A stretch of DNA of 64,000 nt from Numida meleagris (lineage: Eukaryota > Chordata > Aves > Galliformes > Numididae), in contig NC_034411.1 in assembly GCF_002078875.1 (NCBI RefSeq), positions 4,925,180 through 4,989,179 of the forward strand, in the 5' to 3' direction. The position numbers were made by a program, and so were the translations under genes. How positions within the stretch are numbered: position 1 is the first letter of the stretch; each line of letters starts with the position of its first letter. Below, one piece after another: positions 29,101 through 41,100 of the stretch. A model generated the notes under the pieces. The model saw only the letters and a program-made list of their open reading frames with translations, ran no database searches and was not told the DNA's origin.

Positions 29101-32100
29101 TAACCTCCGAAGCCTAAACAGTGAGATAACATAGCCTGGTTTCCTACTGATTTATTTGCTGGAAGTCTGATAGTGTAGTATGTATCGTACTTGTGACATT
29201 CAGTGTAAACTGAAAAAGAAAATCCACCCTTCCTCTCACACTCAGCTTTCTGTAGGCACAGAGAAGGCAAACGTGCTCAAGAAAAATAATTTCTCTTAGA
29301 AATCTAGTGCGGATTCTTGCTGTGAGAAAGTAAGGTTTTTTTTAAAGTTTTCCTTCCTGAAAGAAAAAAATAATATAAAACTTAACCGGCTGTGTTTTTT
29401 TTTATCTTTCCTTTTCAAAAGCAGTCAATAGAAATTGATTTTGCATACAGCATACATTTGTTTTAATGACTTAGCTTGTGTTTGTAAGGAACACATGCTA
29501 TTGCTAATAACTACCAAGTAGAAGGAGATTTGGGGAACTGTATTTGGTAGAATGGTGGACGTACTTCAATAAAAGTGCTCTAATGGTGCTTTCTGAGAGA
29601 GCTTACATTGCCAGAGCAGAAGCACAGGACAGGCCGTGGAAGGTCTACTGGATGAAGCACTTTCATCTGTTGTTTATGAATTGTTATTTTAAAGCAAAAT
29701 ACCTGGGCATTTGAGCACATCAGGAACAAGCTTTTGTCTTAAATGTTACCTACGTTAAATGTTAAGCGCATTTTAACAATTTTAGTAACTTAGGGATTTA
29801 TTTATTTTCTTCAAATTTTGCTTAGAACTATTTTAAATGCATTTTGATGTAACTCTTGTTCACACCAAAACTAAAAAAAAAACAGCACCAAACCCAAACT
29901 GAAAATCTGTTTGACAAGCTTATATGTCAGAAAACAGAAGCAGAATCTTAAAATCTCATTTCCAGTAACGTTTGAGCCATAGCAGCTAAATACAGTTCCC
30001 TCTCTTTGCTTCTGAAACTTTCAAGCTGTTTCATGACACTCCTCACAGGCTGCATTTTATGCACATACACAGTTTGATAAGAGGGAAAAAAACTGCAAAA
30101 CTGGATGAGATGAATTTTGCCTCGATTGACCTTGGGTTCTTAATTGCTGGTTAGTGAAGGAATGCTCCTTTGAAGTACAAAAGCAGTCACTGCATTTAAA
30201 CACTTGGACTGCGCAAGTGGGAAAACAACCTCTTGGATATTTTTCGTTTAAGAAGTTGATCTGTAAATGATAATCAAAGAGCAGGGCTATTCAAGAGTTT
30301 CTTCTCCTTTTGTTCTTTTAAATGCTTTCTGCATTCCTGAGGCTGCGCTTTGGCATTTGGAGATGAATGCCATCTCATATGGTGACAATAAGGCCAATTC
30401 AGTGCCCTTCTGCAGGACATTAGGCTGTATGTCCTGCTGCACGTAAGGGATTAATTAAATAGCTGTGAATAGCATATTTGATACAGAAAGGTCACTGTCA
30501 GTGTTTTGTGGGCTTATGCTAACCGGTTATGTTAGGAGGATAAAATGATGCATTAAGCATAATTGAATGTGAATTTGAGATGCTTAAAAGTAGAACCAGT
30601 TATTGTCAATTAATTGAGTTAATGTTGTTTTCTGTAAATGCTTCACTTCATACTTTGTCAATGACAGTATTTCCATATTTTTGACAAGGTTATTTATTTT
30701 CTTAGCAGCTTGGTTGAAAGTCTTCTTATCAAGTGGCCATTCATTCCGATTTAGTTGTGTTTCTAGCTACTTGATATCTGTCTGTATTATCCAACTGTAT
30801 CCATTCTGAAGAAGAAAATATCTATTTGGAAGAATGCTGTATGTGAAATCCCTTTTGGAAGAAGGTCTTATTTCAGTTGCTATCATTTAGTAATATAAAG
30901 GCAAGATTAAGACTCAAGCGAAGAGAAAAGAGAGATGGGGAAGAACTGCTTCTGCTCACTGATGAGAAGGTCAGTCCCAGTCAACCCCTCTGTCTGTGCG
31001 ATCCGGGTCTTTGCCATAGGTACCACACTGACGTGTTCTCTTCCTTCTCCATTGTCACGTGCTGCACTCAGGACAAGGGGAGCAGAGCTGGGGCAAACTG
31101 AAGCCTTGCAGGATTTGCTTCCCTCCCCTGGTCTAAGGGTGCTGCACACGTGGGTAAATCTCTCCCACCTGCTCTCTCCTGGGGCTTGTTACCTGCTTAC
31201 TAACCTCGCATTGAGAGGTTCACCAGGAAAGGAAAACAGCTTCTTCATGGCCCCATTTACACCAGGCTGCATATGTACATACCCTGTTAAATGCCCCGTG
31301 ATTCCTGTCTGAAGCTGCTTCTGTACATCTCATCGGACAGATTGGCTGCCAGTCATCACCCCTCTTGGAAACCCTCTAGGATACCCGCTCTGTTACAAAC
31401 AGGATGCTTTCTTCTTGATTACTGCTGATATAAATTGAGTACCATGGTACCCATGTAAAACTGGGTAGTAAATGGCAGGCTTTGTCACAAAAGATTTTCA
31501 GTCCAGATTTTTTTTTGTGGATTAGCGATGAGGCAGTGGACTGCTAATGCACAAATTGTTCAGGCACATGGGAAATACTAAAGTACTACTCTCATGATGT
31601 TTTCTCTGCTCAATTTACTGTATTATTATGTCATGCTGGTGAGTTCATCACCAGCTCCTCTCCTATCCCTGTGCTTTTCTAACTGATATAGCTTTGTGTG
31701 TGTACTTTTCTTTGAAATAATTTCATATTTATGGTGCATTCCTTTTGGTTTTGTTTTTGTAAAAAATGAAGGGAGCAGAAATCCTGACCTCTGTGTGGGA
31801 AGACTGTTTTGCCTCAGTTTTTAATAAGTGCAGATGAAGGTATTTATTAGGAGTATTCAGCTGGCTTTTTCTCATGACGACTGGTTATCACTTTAGTACT
31901 GTAGGGTAAGACTTTAATTGCATTCATTATATTTGGCAGAGGATTGGCTAGGCTAGCCTCTAAGGATTAAAACTGTTTATCTGGGTATGAAGAATCACTT
32001 GGGAATCTGCCAGTGCACTCTTGTTATAAGGGGAGGATTTTCTGTCAAACTGAAGAGCCACGCAGACAAACAGATTTTCTGCGCAGCTATCTTTGGTGCA

Positions 32101-35100
32101 TGAAATCATTAACGTAGGACACCTGCATCTCAAAACACTTGGGTTACCTGGTCTGCACTGGATACTTTTGCTGATGTATTAAACATTTGTACTTTAATCC
32201 TGGAGGTCATGTTAACATTCTTTCTTATCATACTGCAAATACAATAACAGGGGTTGTTTGGGACTTTCTTTGCATGGTTTTCCTCTTCAGTTGATAAATG
32301 AGTGTCTTGACAAGGACAGCTCATTCTGTGCATAGTAACTGGTAGCTCTTATTGCTTGTAAAACAGGAGCCACGTCTGTAGAGCTGTTTGAAATCTTCTG
32401 GAACTTTATGGGCTGCCCAGAAATACAACGTCAATCAAAAAAAATCCCTAATACTGACAGAAAGTGCCTCAAAAGGTGCGCTGATCTTCTTTTGTGCAAG
32501 ACAAAACAAAGAGTTAAAAACAGCCTACTGAAGCAAAAAAAAAAAAAAAGAACTTATTTGTATAATTAAGTAATAGCTAAATTAGTAATTAGAACAATGA
32601 CTACTGCTTAATATTTAATTTTCTTTTAACTGTATCTATTGTGTTCTCAGCATGGGAACTCTCTTGCAAAGCATCTGGATGGTTTGGATAGTTTTAAAAC
32701 TTCAGATGCCTTTTTAGCAACGCAACATGATGTTTGATATTAAACAATGGTGAACTCAGTTAATAAATCCTAACCTGTTTTATTGAAGATTGTTGATAGA
32801 CAAGGAACTCAAACCCTTCTATGTAGAAACTTGCTCTGCCAGGAAGACTCAGCAGTGCAAAGTGAGTCTCTTGCCAGCAGAAGGCATCCTGGAAAAATAC
32901 ATCTCGTTTATGAGTTTGTGCTGTGTCTTTGAGGCACCATGTAAAATTAACTTTGATCCCTAGGCAAGATCTAAAGCGTTTGTAACAGTTCACTTAAAAG
33001 GGTGGGGAAGAAGAACACCATGTTAACTAGAAAGACGACACATTGCCTGAGGCGGTCTGCGTTTCTCTTGGCTCTAGGAGGAATTTGCTGTCTCCTGAAG
33101 GTCTGATGCCTCATAAGTTTTGCTGTTGTTTTTTTTTTTTTTTCTTTTAAACAATGGCTGCAATCTTCTCTGATATTTTATGAGTGCCAGTTGCCAAAAC
33201 AAAAGAATAAAAATAACCCATATTTCTGGGTAAGGTGAATCATCTGCTAGCCTGGCTCACCTTTGGTTGAAGTACGGTGTTTGATCTGGGGAGCGCTGGG
33301 ATGCACTCTGATCCTGACACGACTGCAATCCCTAACAGAAAAACGACCCAATTTTAAAACAGGAGAAGTGATGGGTTTCACAAGTGCTTTTCACTGAATA
33401 AAATGATAATCGAAGAAAGTTTCAGCAGCAGTCAAGTACTTAAGCTATCGTGTGTCTGACAGAAAGCGGAGCAACAGCTGTCCGCCCCGAGCAGCAGCAT
33501 CCTTGCCAGGGTTCACTTAGGGCCACAGTGTACCACAGGCCTCGGCTCTATATGGTTGTGCGTGGGCAATGAGGTATAGTCTCCCCAAGAATAAGGGGAT
33601 GACGAAAAATCCGAATCTGTTAGCAAGTAAGTTTTTCACCAGAAATGGAAGAAAAAAAAAGAAATTGACATATACGTGTGACTTATGAAGGTGCAGTAGA
33701 GCTCCATGTTGAAAAGGCGGCCTAAGGACTTTCATTTCAGAGCATGCAGCTGACAGGAGCACTGATGCTGTTTGGAAAATCACCATGGGAATGTCTAGAA
33801 ATAATAACCATTTCTGCGCAAATTAAAATACAAATGAACTTGTACGTAAACACTGTCATCAACTTTAATATTGAAAATGCTGCTGAACTTTAATGTGTTT
33901 TTCTGTCCACTTAGACAGAAATTCTGTCCTACTTCATTCTGAGACATAATAAAGGGCCCGTGCTTCTGCTTGGCCCCTGTGTCGGAACGGATCCAAAGCC
34001 CACAGAAGTCTTTCTTACAGAGTTGTGAAATTTGAGTCTGATATCCATCTTATTTTACAGCTTTTTAATGAGGATGATTTGGGGTGAAATTTGCTTCCTT
34101 GCATGTCACAGAAGAAGTTTTAATTTGGAATTTAGTGTTTTTCTCAGCTTTGTTTTCCGTGGCACCGTCCTTTTCTCATGAGGTGAGCCTGGGGTTGGAG
34201 GAGTGTGGGAATAGGTCCTCATGCCACTTCCTGATGCCTCCAAAGGCTGGGGTGGGTGGAACAGAGGGATGAGGCATGCCAGTAAAGCCGGGCATGTCTG
34301 TGGTCACACATTTTGCACATCATTCCTTTATGGAAAAAATAAAATCATCTTCTGGTAAGAACTGGAAATAGGGAAGATGCAGGTGATGTGGAAGGGAAGG
34401 AGGGAGCGAGGTGTGGATGTCGCTTTTCTTCTATGTGATTTTGCAGCCTTTGAAGTCTGACACCTGAGATATCTCTTCCCTCTTTCAGACGGTGGAATGA
34501 GCCCTCTCCATCTGCGCTGCACTCTTTTACTTGTGTCGCACTCCCCTGCTTGCAGACCCTTGCAGCTTGTTGTGGCCGCTTTGGTGCTCTCTCTGTGCTT
34601 GTATGTGTGGCTAATAGCGTGTGCCTTCCTTTAGGAATGGTCCATTGCATGGGATGATTAAACCAGCAGGCCAACTTATAAAACTGACTTGGGGGTTAAG
34701 TATGGTCTATATTCAGCACATAGACCTAGGACATTTTTCAAGCCACCACAGAGCCCTTATGCTAGCTTAGGTTGCCTATAGTTAGGATCTCAGAGGGAGT
34801 TCTGTGTGTTGATCTCTATGAACCAAAAGGCCATTAACTGCAAGGGTCAAAGGGTTAATGGAAGAAATGGTCTCTGCTTGCCATTATCTTGAAACATTCT
34901 GTGGGAACTGGGCACAGATAACGCTTGCTCCCCTATTCCTGTAGGTGTTTTCTAAAAAGGTGACCTCACTGTGCTGTGACTAAATAAAAGATTAAATGCA
35001 AATACAGAGGCCAACAGAAATGAACTTACTCAAACTGCTAGCAGAGAGCCTTGCTCCATTAAATGACCACTTTGGTAGCATCAGGTCAAATTCTTCTTAG

Positions 35101-38100
35101 GCAAGTAAAGGTCACAGAGATTGTATTTCTTAATTTCCTAACTTTGTATGCTCTGCTGTTATCCTTTCATGCACACCAAGAGGAGGGCACTTACTTTCTG
35201 TGCTATTTGGGCGTATGGGAGATAGAGGATGGAGAAAGATAAAAGACAAACTTCAGCTTAGTGCTGTATCACAGGAAAAAAAGGGTCATTTGCTTCTCTG
35301 CATAGTAAAAAGAGCGTGGAAGGTGAGAGCAATGCTCCAACACACAGCAGAAGTAAATTCTCCAAGTTAATGTGTAACAGTCTTCTCAAAGCAGAAGACA
35401 AAATGGATTAGCAGTGGGCAAAATGAAGACTGATGGCTGTGGTTTGGGAGGGGCACAGTGCTGAGCACGTCCATAACCCAGGCAGCTGTGCTTAAGGCCG
35501 TAGGTTTTACATTAATAGATGTTTTGCTCCTGTGAATGCTCCTGCTGATTGTGTTTTAGAACTTTTTAAGGAGTCTGCATCCTGCTGGCTGTTCACAGAA
35601 CTGGGCTCCTAGGTAGGCTTGGAGGGATACGTTGTTTCAGTTACACGTTTTACTGTGAGAGGTTTGGACTTTTTCATGGAATCAGCATTCAAAATGAGTA
35701 TCTGCTGTTTTATGGAGCGTTTATTGAGTGTAATTATACAGCTGATTCCGTAGAGGAAGGAGAGATGTTAGTTGTAAAGTTTTCACATGCTAAACATGAT
35801 GTCCTCAAAATCTTTAGTGATAGTCATGACCTCACTCATCTCGTGTTTTGTATTCTCATAAGCAATGTGCTGTGGTGCTCCAGGTCACTGTAGTGGATCC
35901 AATGGCTCAAGGTAATTTAGGAATGCATGGAAGGCCACTGTCATCACGGATTCAATACTTCTGGGAAGATCTCAGCTTTACTGACCAACTACATATTTTG
36001 AAAGGAACGTTTGAAATGCTTGAAAAATACTGATGAGCATTTAAACCACAAATTGCTTTCTCAAAGATGCACACGTGGTTCTTCAAATAGACTTGAATAT
36101 GTATATTTTGCCTCTAAGAAGAGATTTCTGTTCAGAAATCTTATGAAGCTGCTTGGTGTGCTATAAATTCTTGTATTAATTATTAATGCTTTTATAATTT
36201 CAGTTTTGATGCTTGGTTACTCTTTTGGAAAAGCAGAAACAAATATAAATCATAAAGATAGTCCATGATATATTGTACAAAAAGGCCACTCACTGATAGA
36301 GCAGAACATGAGTAAGATAGGTGACATTATATCGGAAAATAGCATTAGATACTATGCAAGAAAGATTAGAATCACTCTTTGATATCCACATTGCATTTGA
36401 TATCAATTCTTGGTACCTACAAAAACACTGTGAGTGAGAATAATAGAGGTGTCAAAAGCTAAGAAGAACGAGGGAAAATTCTAGACCAAAGGTTTGGAAA
36501 GTAGAATTGATGCATGAAGTTTACGGTTCTTGGCCCGAGGTATGCCAAGCACTTCTTAATAGAATTTGTAATAGTATGATTAACCATCAAGACATTTTGA
36601 ATAGCTTCAGCTCAGCTTCAGACTTGCATTTCTTTTGTTTGTCTCCCTATTGTTTAAAAGCTGGCCTAGAATTGTATTTGGAGTAAAGTAACTAATTTTG
36701 ACTTCAGATTGGAATGAAAAGTGAATGATAATGCATACACACACACACACATATATATATGTATATATATAGAGAGAGTTTATATATGTCTAAAGTGTAT
36801 TACCAAGCCAGGAAGAAAAGTGAGTCTGTTTTCTTTGAGCCTAAAATAGGTTGGAGTAATCACTGGCATTCTTGTTTACAGAGCATACAAAGTACAAGTA
36901 TCACCTTGATGCTCCAGTTTAAAAATGCTTTGTGTTTATCAGTCTGTAAGGGGTTGTGGGCACGGTGAGCCTGGTGGAGAGGTAACAAACTGAATACCAG
37001 CATTCCACCCAAGGCGTCACATATTCTGGCCAACTGCATAGAGGTGTTGCTCAGCACCACGCTGTGTAGGGCGCTGATGATGGTTTTAGTTACTGCTGTC
37101 ACCCAACCTCACTAATTCTGACAAGGGAGTGGGGTTTGGGTAAAGCAAAGGAAAGCAGAATTGCTCATCTTTAACATTATCCCAGATAGTCCTGTGCTTT
37201 TGCTCTTTGGCTTCAATTATTTGGGGTCATACAGTAATCCGGATTTCCATTTATCTTTTCTTCTCCATTGCAGTAAAATGCATTAATGGATGAGGCCGCT
37301 CTCTTGTTTGGAATATTCCCACTGTGGAAAATACTTGGCAAAATTTTGCTAATATCAGTTTTTCTTTCTGTTTCATTCCAAATTACACAATTTCTTTTTC
37401 AATGCGTTACTTTGAACATCTTAAAGATGCTATTTCTTAAACTTACAAGTGACTATTTTATTCCTGCACAATCACTATGGTGATGAAAGGGTCACGCCAC
37501 GCGTGTTCAACTTGTGCTAAACTTTGGAGAAAAGCTTTGCACCATTCCCAGTTGTGATTAAGAGAGAAGACTGAACTTGTAAAATTTAAACAGCATGACC
37601 CTTATCGTGTGGTTTCTTACTTGACTGCACTAAACTAAAATTTGTGATGAACCCTAATAAAGAATTGCGTGTTTTAAAAAAGTTGCCATAAATCCTTCCA
37701 ACAGATTTCTTTTTCATTTACTGTTGGTTTTTTTGTTTTGTTTTATTTATCATTTCTTTGAGGTTTCTGATTCATAATGCTTGTTTTGATAGGAAATGAC
37801 AGCTTGTATATAAAAACATGTAACCTCTATTTCTTTATTTGTTAAAGGAGAAATGGACTTGAGACTTTTCTGTCATATTCACATCCATGAGTTATTTCTT
37901 GTCCAACAGGAATCGCATTAAAATTGTTTACTGTCTTTCCAAGTAAACACATACTGTTCATGGAGATAAAAAACTCACTATTATTCATTGCAAGAGAAGA
38001 AAAACTAATTTCAGATATCTACAGTAGTGATTTCATAAGTAAAATTCATACCCAGTCATACTCGACTGTGTAGTTCTAAACATATTCTCCATTTCCCAGT

Positions 38101-41100
38101 AAAAGATCCTTTCTCTTCTGTTTTGGCTTCTGTCATTTTAAGCCAGCAGACATTTTCTTTCTGTAAGGTTGAAGGTTGATTGAACAAAGCATTTCTTCAT
38201 TCACATTTCAAAGTCTTGATCTGATTTTTCAGATCAAGAGTTTTGTGGGAAGTCTTTGGAATGTGAGAACTCTAAAAAGACTTCATTCAGGGAACCTAAT
38301 ATTGGGCGTATTTATTTTATCCTACTTCAGGCTTTGGGGAAAGAAAAGATTCTTAGACTTGTCTCTGCAAACCGCATGGCTAATTCTACATCCTTCAATT
38401 ATAGTGGCCACAAGTCTCCTACAACTTGCCTTCTGTCTCCTAGAGAGTGGGTGACTGTTTTGACTGATGCACAGATGACTGAACAACACGCGTGCAATCT
38501 GTCAAAAGCATTGGTGTGTGGCCACCAACGAGGGCCTCCTGGACCAACGAGCGAGAGAACTGGGGACTGTAAAGGCTGGAGCTGGGGCAGCAGCTGGGAA
38601 TTTGCATCACCGAGCAGAGCAGAGCGCTGTGCTTTTGCAGCCCCATAAAGCCTTGCAGGGGGAGTCATGGCTGTGGGAGGCTGAGCTGCAGCCGCCAACG
38701 TGGGCTGGAACGTTGATGCCTGTCAGCAGCACGGGGAGAGCGGTGGGGGTTGTGGCAGAGCACCCGCTCACTTTATGCACTCTCTCTCCAAGTGCTGTTG
38801 GGAGGACTGGAAGATTAGGCAGGGGATGGAGTAATTTACAGCTAAAAGATAGATTCTGTGATTCTGCGATAGCTCAGTATTACCAAAACTAGGGTGGATT
38901 TTTTTAAAAAATATGTGCTCCTCTTTCCATGCAGAAATGGAATACTCGAGAACTCGGGAAGTTCAGAATTAATCTTTACTACATTGTGTTATTTTTTAAA
39001 GTTCATCTTATGAATGAGCCCTTTCACACAAAATTGTCAGCTGCTTTTGTAGGAGAATCATATGCTTTGGAAATATATATTTTTTATTATCCTTAGTATT
39101 TTTACACTCTGTGCCAGGCTAAGTCACAAATATTTTGTAGGTGCTGTATTTTGTAGTTGTGAATGTATCTGACAGGACAACTACTGAAAGTGATGCACTT
39201 CTCTAATCTGTGTTTTCTGACATGGATCCTTTATCTTGTCTCTGAAATGGATTTTTTTCGTATTATCTGCTATACTTTTTTGCTGTACATCTTTGGCACC
39301 CAATAACCCATACAGAATTTCATTTAAGACAAAATAGTGACTCTAGCAGAAAATAAGTGGAGCTTTCTCCTGTGTAAGTTGTAATTGAGGTTATGGCATG
39401 GCATATTGCCTTTGGCAGAATTCTATTACTGAGAAACTGAAACCATGATTTTGAGGCTGCTGCAGTGTAAGCAAAATGAATTAATTATTAGAGACATAGG
39501 AAGAATTAGAGGAAAAGAGAAGGGCTTCTTGAGCGAAATACAATGTATTGACTTTCAGAGAAAGACGGGAGCAGAGCAAACAACTTAGTAATGAATAATC
39601 CGCTTGCAAGTATCAAATGACTTCTTAGGAGATCTGCAAGCGCTTTATGGATGGGTGTGTTGGCCCTCCACTCTGATGTATGTCAAACGTTGCTTCAAAA
39701 GTTTGTTTTTGTTGCCGAACTCTTAGTTTGGTTTTAGCTGTCACTTTCTGATGAGTTTGGTTCGTCAGATAGGATGCTGCTGATGTTACTGTCTGTAAGT
39801 CATATTAAAATATATTTTCAGATGAATTGCAAGACCTCTCGCCTCAAGAAAGAAAACAGTGGAAAAGAAAGAACAAAACATTTTTTTGTATAGATTAGAG
39901 GGAAATACCAAATAAATAAAGCGTCCTAAGTTAATGCTTTGAAGGACATGTAATATACTACTGAATTAAATCTACACAGGTATGTATGTGCCTCTTAATC
40001 GTGCGCTGAATCAAGTCACGTTGTCACAAAGGGAGAGAGGAATTTAATTGTAAGTTTCATCACATTAGCTGCTCTGAAAGAACATTTGCTTGTGGTCTTG
40101 AGCAGTCTCCGTAGGACTTCAGGTCAGTACAGAAAAGAACTGACGCGTGCTTGCATTTTCCTACACATACTGATGTGACTGTAGGCATTATTTGCTGTCT
40201 TCTAGAGATGGCAGGGAGAGGGCTAGGTGACAGGGATTATTTGACATGTTAATCATAATTGGACTAATCTGGCATGAACAAAACATAGCAAACTTGGCCT
40301 TTTTTTTTCTATTTCCCTGTCTTGCACTCTGCTACTTCATTGTTTACCTTTTATTTGCTTGTGGACTCTTATTTTTACAATTTCTCATTCAGCTCTATTA
40401 TTTTGATCAGACATCGGTGAAGCCAGTATTCATTGTTTTCTGGGGGCCGAGGAATGCTGTGAGTCTCCCAGTTCCGATAAAAAAGAGGCTTCTGATCTCC
40501 CTTGAATATTCTCATGTCTCATCCCTTTCATGATTCCAAAGTGTTCAGCTTTGGTAGTAGAAAGGTGCTGTGCGAGCATCACAGATGGAGTTGATCGGTC
40601 TCTCTTTACTGAGCAGAAAATTTAGGGATCTCCAGGTGATAGTACGGCACAGAACGGTTTTTATTCATCTCAGTGACGTTTTAATATGGTAGGGTATCTC
40701 AAGACTGTAATGACTGTGGTGGAGCTGAACGGATGGCAAAAAATGCAAATACAGAATGGCTTGCTGCCAGTCGAGGAGTGGAAATACATGACTGAAATTT
40801 ATTGCTGAACAAACAAGAACGTCCTCTGTACTTTTCAGTTTCATGCTTGTACCTAGGTGGGGTTTTTTTGCCTCTTATTAAGAAAGCATACTGAAATAAA
40901 GGAGGCTAGTGGAACTGCTACGTGCAAAGACTTTTTCATATCAATACTGGGAGTTTTTGAAAAGCTGACAAGCAGCAACGCATAGCATGAGTTGATGTCT
41001 TTCTCTAAATGATTTTATTGCTATTTTGTTAACGTATTCTTCTTACACCAACAGTTAAGTCAGCAAGAACAGGTTAAGGAGAATAGTATTGAGTAGTTTC

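Larger units (their letters stand above)
33768..36904 (-). other. Intron, possibly with one tiny exon
   Basis: AT-rich DNA with a compound microsatellite at 36735-36778. The flanking phases (0 then 1) imply a missed exon. A 19-nt candidate at 34019-34037 (ends CTCT|GTAAGA, reads TQISQL) fits, but its acceptor has almost no pyrimidine tract. Confidence 0.4.

Noticed and set aside
34345..34674. 109-codon minus-strand ORF
   Set aside because: No phase-compatible splice sites; composition looks random.
38256..38648. 130-codon plus-strand ORF
   Set aside because: Overlaps two minus-strand exons that fit the phase chain; no plus-strand splice support.
38853..38868. ATTCTGTGATTCTGCG, CR1-octamer-like
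   Set aside because: No CR1 body precedes it on the plus strand; too short to call.
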